From contig CM053247.1 of NCBI GenBank assembly GCA_028583405.1, positions 11,427,563 to 11,491,562 of the forward strand: 64,000 nucleotides of DNA. Direction: 5' to 3'. This document shows, one piece after another, positions 56,799 through 64,000 of the stretch (the first letter of the stretch is position 1; each line of letters starts with the position of its first letter). Both the position numbers and the translations under genes were made by a program. The notes under the pieces are model-generated. The model was not told the DNA's origin and did no database searches. It saw only the letters and a list, made by a program, of their open reading frames with translations. This DNA is from Pogonophryne albipinna. Taxonomy: Eukaryota; Chordata; Actinopteri; Perciformes; Artedidraconidae.

Positions 56799-58964
56799 AT
56801 GACTTCTTTGTCAGCGTTTGTGGATGCGCCCTCAGTGTCTTTCTTAGATGATTGCCAGAAGGCGCAGTTGGTCGAAATAGCAGAGCACTATGACATTGCT
56901 GTTGTGGGGAGCAAGCGGAAACATGACATTAAAACTGTCATCGTGTCATCTTTGTTTGAGCAGGGGGTGTTGCAGAAGAGTGAGTCTGGTGCGGCAGGGT
57001 TCGTACCGGTAGTGGTTCAGACAGCTGGTTTGACGTTCGAGCAGCAAAAGGAGCTTTTGGCCATGCAGTTTGAACAGGAGAAGTTGCAGTTGGAGTTGAG
57101 GTTGGAGCAGGAGAGATTGCAGTTGGAGATGAGGGGTCAGCAGCAGGAGGTAGAGAAGCGTTTAGAGGTGGAGAAGGTGCTGGAGGTGGAAAAGATGAAA
57201 TGTGAGGTGGAACATGCTAGATTACGGCTGATTGGAGAGGGCAAGCTTTCTCTGGTGGAGGATGGTTCTGTTAGGTCGGCATCAGGTAGTGGCGATATTA
57301 TTTCTTACTTGCGGTTAGTGCCAAAGTTCAATGAGCGTGACCCTGACATTTTTTTTACTCTATTTGAACGCATAGCAGAGGCAAGAAACTGGTCAGATTC
57401 GGACAAAGTGCTGTTACTTCAGTGTGTACTCACTGGGCGAGCACAGGAGGCCTATTCAGCTGTTTGTGGCGAAAATGCTTTGGACTATGCCAGAGTAAAA
57501 TCAGCGGTGTTAAAATCATACGAACTTGTTCCTGAAGCGTATCGTCAAAAGTTCCGAAGTTGGGTCAAGGGGGATAAGCAGACACATGTGGAGTTTATCC
57601 GTGATTTGACTTCTAATTTTCAGCGCTGGTGTGCGGCAGCAAAGGTTGACAATTTTGACGGTCTTTGTGAACTCATTGTATTGGAACAATTTAAGGATGT
57701 TATCCCTCAGCGTGTGGCCACTTATGTAAATGAGCAGAAACCTTCCACCGCGCTCAGAGCTGCTGAATTAGCAGATGATTTTGTGTTGACACATAAGGAC
57801 AGTTTTACAGAGAAGTGGTCTAGGGGTGATTGGAGACGTGGAGAAGATGGTGGCTATTCCCGCGGTGGTGCAAAGTTCTCACCAGGCTCCTCCCGTAGAT
57901 TTGCAGGTCCAGGGCGATCCGAGGGCGCCAGAGTGGGCCAATGTCATTATTGCCGAGAAGAGGGTCATTGGAAGGAGCGGTGTCCGTTGCTGGAACCTGA
58001 GGGGAAGCCTCGTTCTTCATCACATGCTCCAGCCATGTGTTGTTCTGCCGTTTTGGTTAAAAAGCCGCAGGGTGTAAGATCGGGCATGGTGCCTGTTAAG
58101 AAGCTGGTTTGTGCCGACTTGGAGGTGGGTTCTGTTTTTGAGCCGTTCATAACGGAAGCCGTTGTATCGATGGTCGGTAGTGACAAGTATGTTCCGATTA
58201 AGGTGTTGCGTGACACAGCAGCTAGATACTCATTTATTGTTGAGTCAGTGTTGCCTTTTTCGTCAGAGACAGAAACAGGGGATTTTGTGCTGATGAGGGG
58301 CATGGAGATGGGCTTGATTCCTGTGCAACGTCATACAGTAGTGCTGGATTGTGAGCTGGTACGGGGAGTTGTGTCTATCGGCGTGCGTCCCGCGTTGCCA
58401 CTTGATGGGGTACAGATGATTTTGGGCAACGATCTAGCTGGTAGTGCTGTGTGGGCGGGTGTGCCACCGCCTGTGGTGGTTTCCAGGCCGTTGGCATCTG
58501 TAGAGCCAGATGAGAGCGGTTTGCAATTTCCAAGTGTGTCTCCAGTTTATACTGTTACGCGTGCGCAGAGCCGTAGGATGTCGACTGACCTACCTGTTTC
58601 GGAGTCTGGAAAATGTGGTCCAGCACGGTCCTTTGACTTTGAGATCGAGACAAAGCAGAAGAAGGAGAAGAAAGAGAGGAAACCCTGCAAAGCGAAGAAG
58701 AGGAGGCCGAACAAGAGGAGGCCGAACAAGAGGAGGCCGAAGGAGGTCGGCGCGCCCAAGAGGCCGATGAGCGCCTACATGCTGTGGCTCAACGCCAGCC
58801 AACCCAAGGAGGAGTGGGACAGTGGCGGAGGAGGAGCGTCCTCCAGTCCTAAGAAGGAAATTAAAAAAGCTGGAGTTAAGAAGGAGGATATTGGGTTGTC
58901 GTGGATCCCTTTGGGGCCCCGTCTTAAGGGGGGGGCTGTGATGCCCCTGTGGGTTCATCAGTAG
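56799..58964 (+). CDS. LTR-C Gag-protease fused to SSRP1-like HMG fragment
   Basis: 721 codons from the ATG at 56799 (MTSLSAFVDAPSV). Order: N-terminal SAP-like segment (residues 15-55); Glu/Gln-rich coiled coil (about 80-145, QEKLQLELRLEQERLQLEM); capsid with a SCAN-like region (about 245-330, containing CELIVLEQFKDVIPQRV); zinc knuckle CHYCREEGHWKERC from residue 382; and a protease-like domain with LRDTAARYSFIV (Asp 472; DTA instead of the usual DTG/DSG) and MILGNDLAG. No polymerase follows. From about residue 620 a Lys/Arg-rich stretch with three 15-bp repeats (58698-58742, RRPNK) leads into APKRPMSAYMLWLNAS (58752-58799), KEEWD (58806-58820) and GGGGASSSPKKE, reading like non-contiguous pieces of the SSRP1 HMG region. 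The last codons run over the polypurine tract into the 3' LTR, and the tag stop is at 58962. SCAN domains are thought to derive from Gmr1-type Ty3 Gags, which this resembles. Intact frame. Confidence 0.8.
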   Translation: MTSLSAFVDAPSVSFLDDCQKAQLVEIAEHYDIAVVGSKRKHDIKTVIVSSLFEQGVLQKSESGAAGFVPVVVQTAGLTFEQQKELLAMQFEQEKLQLELRLEQERLQLEMRGQQQEVEKRLEVEKVLEVEKMKCEVEHARLRLIGEGKLSLVEDGSVRSASGSGDIISYLRLVPKFNERDPDIFFTLFERIAEARNWSDSDKVLLLQCVLTGRAQEAYSAVCGENALDYARVKSAVLKSYELVPEAYRQKFRSWVKGDKQTHVEFIRDLTSNFQRWCAAAKVDNFDGLCELIVLEQFKDVIPQRVATYVNEQKPSTALRAAELADDFVLTHKDSFTEKWSRGDWRRGEDGGYSRGGAKFSPGSSRRFAGPGRSEGARVGQCHYCREEGHWKERCPLLEPEGKPRSSSHAPAMCCSAVLVKKPQGVRSGMVPVKKLVCADLEVGSVFEPFITEAVVSMVGSDKYVPIKVLRDTAARYSFIVESVLPFSSETETGDFVLMRGMEMGLIPVQRHTVVLDCELVRGVVSIGVRPALPLDGVQMILGNDLAGSAVWAGVPPPVVVSRPLASVEPDESGLQFPSVSPVYTVTRAQSRRMSTDLPVSESGKCGPARSFDFEIETKQKKEKKERKPCKAKKRRPNKRRPNKRRPKEVGAPKRPMSAYMLWLNASQPKEEWDSGGGGASSSPKKEIKKAGVKKEDIGLSWIPLGPRLKGGAVMPLWVHQ
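58925..58936 (+). promoter_or_regulatory. LTR-C polypurine tract
   Basis: taaggggggggc lies directly before the 3' LTR, the expected plus-strand primer position. Confidence 0.8.
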
Positions 58965-59339
58965 AGAGGAGGTGGCTGTCCTGTCTGTGCTGTGGTGATT
59001 GGTGATTGCAGTAACTCAGGGCACCTGGGTCTGGTGTCCTGCAGCTATTTAACGCCTCTCTGCTCCTCTCTGTGCTCTCTCTGCTTCTCCCTGCAGGCAC
59101 ACCGGTTTTGTTGAGTATAGTAGGAGTTTCTTCAGTTGCTTTACTTTGTGCACTTCAACACTCTCACACACATACATGTCCATACAATCCTCACCCTGCA
59201 TTTACATTACTGATACCACTGACATCCACACCTCATACTTTACTGGATTTGATTTGTTTGTCTTAAATAAACACCTTTACCTACCCGTTGACATGTTGTG
59301 TCTCCTTTTTGTTGTGGCCTTTTGAGCCAGGTCGCAACA
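58937..59339 (+). repeat. LTR-C 3' LTR
   Basis: 403 bp, identical by eye to the 5' LTR except one base. The identical 64-codon frames in both LTRs (55962 and 59072) are not considered genes. Confidence 0.9.
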
Positions 59340-60214
59340 GGGGTTATTCCCTATCTTTATTCAAGAGCGTGGTATTTACATTTGAGAGCATACTTTATTG
59401 ATTTCCTTCACTCAAACCCTGTCATCGCACCAAAGACAAACCAAAGAGTAACCGCCCTTACGGGACGCTGTAATAAGTAAAACGAACGCACCCGCAAGGA
59501 CACCTGGCCTCCTATTGGTTGAGGGATTTTGACAGGATTGTTGCACAAAAGTTTCGAGCGCGCAGAGAATAAATCTGAGAGCAGAAAAAATCCGTAAGCA
59601 GCAATATATCTGAGTGCAAGCGTACAGTTTGAGCAGAAGCAGAGCAAATCTAAGGGTTTGAGGGAAATAAATACATAAAGTATGCTCTCAAATTTAAATA
59701 CCACGCTCTTGAATAAAGATAGGGAATAACCCCCATAGGTGTGTTGCATCAGTTGTCGCCATCGTTGAAAAGCAACTCCGATATTGACTCTGGTTTGAAT
59801 TCTCCTAGTTTCCACTTTGTTTTTGTTCCTAATTTGCTCCGTTACATTATTTCCTTTGCCACCAGTAGACGACGTTGAACCTAACTCTGCCATGGTGAAA
59901 GTGGCCGCCTGTTGCTGGCGAGTCATTGAAGTACTGCTGCAATGCACGCCCAATGACGGCACGCCCAATGAGGGCACGAGATACATTTGTGCGTGCACGA
60001 GATGGAAGGCTGACAGACAGGACGGCAATCCCGGCTAAACGGATTGGTCGTACTTTTTACAGTATTACGGCTTCCACAGATGAATTTTTTTTATGGATTT
60101 TTTGTCAAAGCACTTAAGATATGCATTGCTATCGGGATGTTAAGAGCATTCCATGGAATATAACAAAAAGTGTATCTCGAGCCGGTTTCTCAAACTTACC
60201 TACCCCCCCTTTAA

Positions 60215-60464
60215 CGTTCATTGACATGAATTGCATTACTTGTTATCGGGTACCAACGGCTGCCTGGAAGTTGTGACACAAAATAGCTTTAGGAAGGAAA
60301 TGACATGTAGATTATTTTTGAGGACTTGCTCGAAGGATTTGTTATTCAAGAACGCAAAAGGTGCTGAAATGTTGAACCATACTGTAACATTGAAATAGTG
60401 TTGTGGGGGTTTGTCTGGAGTAGGTATTTGTTTTCCTTTAGTTTTTTATGAAAAACATGCTTAC
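60215..60464. other. adamts3 intron next to the penultimate exon
   Basis: Begins with the 5' splice donor of the - strand exon (g|gtaagcat, 60457-60465). Nothing else was recognised. Confidence 0.7.
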
Positions 60465-60582
60465 CGTGGCAGGGTCCTGGTCTGCACGTTCTCACATTTT
60501 CAGGTCTTTCTCCGTTACATTGATCTCCGATCCGGCAAGAGACCAGACGCCTCTCCAACCCCTCCCCACAGGTCACAGAGCA
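60465..60582 (-). CDS. adamts3: adamts3 penultimate coding exon: thrombospondin repeat
   Basis: 118-bp exon, 39 codons plus one base. Acceptor ...atcttccacag precedes 60582 and donor gtaagc follows 60465; phase 0 in, phase 1 out. It encodes the body of the last thrombospondin type 1 repeat ([16 protein letters not shown], then [14 protein letters not shown] and PGPCH) with six cysteines. The W-x-x-W start of this repeat is in the preceding exon, which ends ...NGAWSE, so the repeat is split across the intron. Such repeats bind matrix and cofactors and sit outside the catalytic part. Confidence 0.9.
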
Positions 60583-62834
60583 CTGTGGAAGATTGCAAAC
60601 ACACTCAGAGATATTGCAGCAAAAGGATTCCGCTTTTCTAGTTGAGGCAGAAGTAAATGTTAGGATAACTGGCTGGGTAACAAGCCCACTCGAAGTTCAA
60701 TATCCACCTAGAGTACAAACTAAATTTGCCGCTGCCAGCTGAGCCGGCAGAAAATAACAGCATGGACACATTTCCTCTATCCCCCTCTTCAGTCTGGTTT
60801 TCACAGGTGAATCTGCAGGAAATACAATCTATCACTTACCAGCAACACAGTTTGTGTCCTGGATAATAGGAAGCTCTCACTGCTGTGGGTTGTTTTCACT
60901 TGGCAACATATTTACTTTACACAGCAGGTTCCTGTGTCTGCATGGTTTTTCCGAACCTGGCTGAAGAGTTTGTGTAAGAAGAAAGGGAAAGCTCAACTTT
61001 ACTTTGATTCTTTTCCCCTACATTTGACGAAAGATCAAATTGGATTAGAGCCCCTAATTTGTATTGCATTTTTGAGGGATGCACCAATGTCATATTTTCA
61101 GCTTATTCTGATATTTAGAGTTACAATTGAGCAGATGCCGATCCATATTTTGCTGTTTTGTCATTGTTTTTTCTTCTTTGTTGCCAGGAAAAACAATTGT
61201 TTAAAAAATATATTAAACTTAGCCATCAATTACACTATCTTTGAATGCGCACCAGCTCTTCAAAAATACTTTTTACAACATTTCTTACAACTCTGCTGTA
61301 CTATTATCCACTCTGAGGAGATTAGAAGTTCCAACAGACAGTGTTGCGTTGATTTCCTTTGTCCATCATAATCCATTATTACTTGTCATTTTTGGATGAT
61401 GATGAATACAAAAAGGATTAGCATAAAGTTGGTGACTGCTAATGTTTAAATCAGCTGAAAGATGATCAGGATTCAGGATCATGAGGAATTTGTATCCATC
61501 ATAAATTATTTTAACATACTTACAGTACAAGGATTTGTCTTCCAACAATAGAAAAACACTCAAAAAATGTCGTTAAAAATATAAATTGTATTTGTAGGAA
61601 GTGATGTGTCAACACGCTGTACAAACTAGTTTATTACAAGCAATTTGTGAACTTAATAAGATAACAACATGTTTTTTACTTAATCAAAAAAATTCACTAT
61701 CAATCTCCAAAATGAGGAGACACAGTTGTTATATATGCTATTACAAGTATTGCAATATTCACTCATATCATATATTCATAAGCAGTTTTATAATTTGGGT
61801 GACTTGGCAACATTGCCAGAAAATATTCAAACATTTCTTACTGCTGCAGCTTCGCATTAAATGCATTTAACTGGTTAAAGTTGATGTTTTAGGATCTAAT
61901 CATAGAAATGTAAGGTTTGTCAGTAAGCTTGAAAATGTTTCCCCGCATATTTTAAAACAATAATAGTTTGTTTTGCTACTCGCAGTTTTTGCTGTTGCTA
62001 TCAGTAATTAGTTGCCAATCAAACATTGAAACGTTAAAAATTACCACTTTAAATAAAGCAGGCATTTAGTAATGTGTAAACCATCAACTGAATCTTAGCG
62101 GGTGATCGTTGGAAAGATGAAAGCAAGGCAGCATGAAACCGGCTTTGGTTGATCTTTCTTTTGATATGACCTTGACTGGCTGCTTGTTTTTGTTTGTTAT
62201 TAGTAATGTGGCTGTTTTTAGACTGATTTCCTGCTGTGGTCACCAACTGTGGGTGAATCAAAATGTCAGGGACACAATTAGTCTGTTTATTCCTCACAGC
62301 TGTAGCCCAAATGAGTCTTTGTGATTATTGACTGATTTCACAAGCATCTAATTGTAACTCATAGATAAATAAAAATACAATTAAACATAATTATAATAAT
62401 TACATTTACAATACTGCTAGCTCAGTGCATACAGTAATTAAATGCATGCATATAAAGAGCTCTCTCCCAATATGGGGACAAACCATGATTTAAAAAAAGA
62501 AAAAAAGATCTGAACCCACACAAATCCGCTGCTAGCATGGCATGTTTCCAGATGAGATGTGACATTGCTTTAAATTAAATATCATTCGCATCATGCTTCA
62601 TTTTTTAACTTTAGAATTACCTGTCATTATCAGTCAAGCTGCTACTGCATCAACACGAATACACACAAAAATGTATTAATCATTAAAAACGAAATCAATC
62701 CGACAAATTGATGATAAATTAGGTTGTAGCTAACTTATACAAGCCCAGACGACAGAATAACAGCGTTCAGCTTCCAGAGATGTGAACGGCTGCACAAATC
62801 AAGCCCTATATAAAGTCATAAGAAATGTTCTCCT
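60583..62834. other. adamts3 intron, no feature seen
   Basis: AT-rich intronic sequence. Nothing supportable. Confidence 0.6.
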
Positions 62835-63269
62835 TTAAAGCTCACCACAATATATTATAGGGCCATATCTATACAAAACATGTCTCTGAAGTGTTTAGCT
62901 CAAAATACCAAACAGATCACCCATTGTAGCCATGCCTCACACCCCTCTATTTCAGCCGTGTTACAAAAGTGCTGATTCTGGGTCAGTAGCTACGGGGCCA
63001 CGCCCCCTTTGGAGCGCACATGCAGCAGAGCTGCAGAGAGAATCAGATTCCCAGCTAAATGCTGCTGTGATTAAACACCATATCATGTTCCAAACCACAT
63101 CAAGGATTATTTCTGTAACATTATGGAGCTCAAACTATTTTTTGGGTACGGAGGAAAAAAGAGAGGGTTTTATTTTCTGACGCTTTGTGAGTCTCCTTAC
63201 ACACCGGGGACACATATGTATGTATTAAAGACATTAAAAAGTGCCTTTTGCATAATCGGGGACCTTTAA
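62835..63269. mobile_element. TTAA MITE beside an adamts3 exon
   Basis: Begins ttaaagctcaccacaatata at 62835 and ends cggggacctttaa at 63269. The short inverted similarity (ttaaagctcacc / ttaaaggtcccc) and TTAA at both sides suggest a 435-bp MITE. It ends 22 bp from the donor of the 63292 exon. No coding capacity. Confidence 0.6.
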
Positions 63270-63291
63270 AATAATCATATGAATACTGCAC

Positions 63292-63499
63292 CTCTGACCA
63301 GGCTCCGTTCCTCCACTGGGCCGGACAGGAGACCCTGTTGCAGGGCCTCCGGCTCTCCGGCTTCTCCCCGCTGCAGTACTTGCTGTGGACGGAGCGGTTG
63401 GTGCCCTCGTGGAGGAACTGCACACAGCGGACCGTCCGGATCTGGAAGCCCAGGCTGCCGCAGGTTTTGGTGCAATGCTCCCATTCCTCTGAGATCCAT
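63292..63499 (-). CDS. adamts3: adamts3 internal coding exon: thrombospondin repeats
   Basis: 208-bp exon. Acceptor ...ttgattcatccag precedes 63499; the first base completes a codon (phase 2). The donor after 63292 is gtgcag, phase 0. It encodes a full thrombospondin type 1 repeat (WISEEWEHCTKTCG, QIRTVRCVQFLHEGTNRSVH, YCSGEKPESRRPCNRVSC) and the start of the next (PAQWRNGAWSE), continuing in the 60582 exon. NRS is a possible N-glycosylation site. Neighbouring phases fit. Upstream exons (metalloprotease, disintegrin-like, first repeats) lie beyond the window. Confidence 0.9.
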
Positions 63500-64000
63500 C
63501 TGGATGAATCAAAAAGAGGAGTATACTGAAGTTATACAACAGGTTTCGCTGGTTATAACGTTACCAAAAGGTACGCATTTAGTTAGAAAACAGCAGAAAA
63601 AGAAATACTCAAATGTAACCGATTAAAGACTGCAAAAAAAGTCCGTCATTTATAATCCCACTTCAATACTCTGTTAAATGAAAATATCACAAGTTCTCAG
63701 TTCTGCGAATGGTGTATCTTTAAACATGACATTATATAACTGCTTTATATACAGTGAGTCAATGGCTCTCGATCGAGGGGTCCGATAAGTTAATTTAAGT
63801 GTGTTGGAAGGGTGAGGAAATAATAGGATTCTGCATCACAACTCTGCACATATATTTACATGTTTATGTATGTCTATATTTGGAACTGTAATCTTTGCAT
63901 TTCTGTCACTAATTGTAATTCATAGACATCTGAGAGGTGATAAGGACAGACTTTAGTGTCTTTCATTTCAAATGTTATAAGCCAAACAAGAGTGATCATT
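63500..64000. other. adamts3 intron at window edge
   Basis: No exon seen in the last 500 bases. Confidence 0.6.

Larger units (their letters stand above)
55827..59339 (+). mobile_element. LTR-C: young gag-only LTR retrotransposon with HMG capture
   Basis: 3,513 bp with 403-bp LTRs (tgtgatgcccctgtgg...gtcgcaaca), a perfect 5-bp duplication ggggt (55822-55826 and 59340-59344), a tRNA-Pro-type primer site and a polypurine tract. I saw only one LTR difference (g/c near 56208 versus 59318), so insertion is recent. It encodes Gag and a protease-like domain but no RT, RNase H or integrase; in that position is a host-like HMG-box piece. It must depend on enzymes from a related full element. It is antisense to adamts3. 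Confidence 0.9.
55818..59737. mobile_element. Foldback MITE, split by LTR-C
   Basis: Starts tatgggggt (55818-55826), resumes at 59345 after LTR-C, and ends acccccata at 59737. The arms (ttattccctatctttattca, then agagcgtggtattta...gagcatacttta) are inverted, about 65-80 bp long, at 59340-59405 and about 59655-59737. Net length is about 400 bp. Flanking duplication ggtgtg at 55812-55817 and 59738-59743. No ORF of its own. Confidence 0.85.
55769..59893 (-). pseudogene. ORF start of the TTAA element, split by insertion
   Basis: From ATG at 59891-59893 (MAELGSTSSTGGKGN) the frame runs through ETRRIQTRVNIGVAFQRWRQ to LMQHT at 59738, where the foldback MITE begins. The same frame resumes in the target duplication at 55817 (HT again, then ELKSDAVVALFLLD) and reaches a possible donor (cag|gttttg) at 55768. 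Removing the MITE plus one duplication restores a continuous reading frame, which shows insertion into real coding sequence. The fragment is basic and helical. I have seen similar N-termini in fish transposon-encoded proteins but cannot name the family. Nothing further of the protein is in the element. Confidence 0.6.
55584..60214. mobile_element. TTAA DNA transposon, host of the nested insertions
   Basis: Left end ttaaagggggggtaggtaag...ccggctcgag at 55584 and right end ctcgagccggtttctcaaac...cccctttaa at 60214 are inverted repeats of about 38 bp at TTAA. Both ends match the 436-bp copy at 53476. Without the nested DNA the element is about 700 bp, longer than the MITE because it keeps an ORF start on the - strand. 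It lies in the adamts3 last intron, 250 bp from the penultimate exon. Superfamily (piggyBac, Kolobok or other TTAA type) not determined. Confidence 0.8.

Noticed and set aside
59408..60028. 206-codon - strand frame as one gene
   Set aside because: It is a chimera of the TTAA-element ORF start and out-of-context foldback MITE sequence.

Overview
The window looks like a non-model ray-finned fish (teleost) chromosome segment. It is AT-rich, with intron-split vertebrate genes, many short inverted-repeat DNA transposons flanked by TTAA, an L2-type LINE tail, Tc1-like and hAT remnants, and three LTR retrotransposons. No bacterial, organellar or rRNA/tRNA features were seen. The two host genes converge. 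On the + strand the last coding exon of a neuropeptide FF receptor (npffr2-like, 4787-5639) begins exactly at the ICL2 end of TM3. On the - strand the last three coding exons of an ADAMTS procollagen-N-propeptidase-type gene (63292-63499, 60465-60582, 52464-52942) give two thrombospondin repeats and a PLAC domain. NPFFR2 and ADAMTS3 are convergent neighbours in mammals (from memory), so this is conserved synteny and the basis for choosing adamts3 over adamts2/adamts14.

Layout. 1-4.8 kb: upstream intron or flank of npffr2 with an inverted-repeat insertion. 5.6-19.2 kb: gene-empty, with a pair of perfect hairpins at 9.77-9.89 kb and an L2 tail at 12.5 kb. 19.2-23.4 kb: LTR-A, a complete but polymerase-less LTR element (- strand) whose single 1,087-codon frame is almost entirely minisatellite. 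30.3-32.2 kb: a TTAA element with very long terminal inverted repeats. 33.0-33.9 kb: hAT and Tc1-like debris with telomere-like arms. 34.0-37.9 kb: LTR-B, a decayed Ty3/gypsy element (- strand). 39.6-39.75 kb: a GC-rich possible first exon. 41.2-47 kb: dense MITEs and a dispersed repeat family. 49.2-50.4 kb: a hAT element nested in a TTAA MITE. 52.4-63.5 kb: the 3' end of adamts3.

The most striking structure lies inside the last intron of adamts3. A TTAA DNA transposon (55584-60214) carries the start of an unidentified ORF. That ORF is split by a foldback MITE (55818-59737, TSD ggtgtg). The MITE is in turn split by LTR-C (55827-59339, TSD ggggt), a recent LTR retrotransposon with 403-bp LTRs differing at one visible position, a tRNA-Pro-type primer site and a polypurine tract. 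LTR-C encodes a SCAN-like Gag with zinc knuckle and a protease-like domain. Where polymerase should follow, the frame runs into a piece of a host HMG-box gene that matches SSRP1 (APKRPMSAYMLWLNAS). This looks like a non-autonomous retrotransposon that has captured host chromatin-gene sequence. LTR-A and LTR-C are the two candidates for something not previously described. All family assignments are from reading alone; no database search was run.
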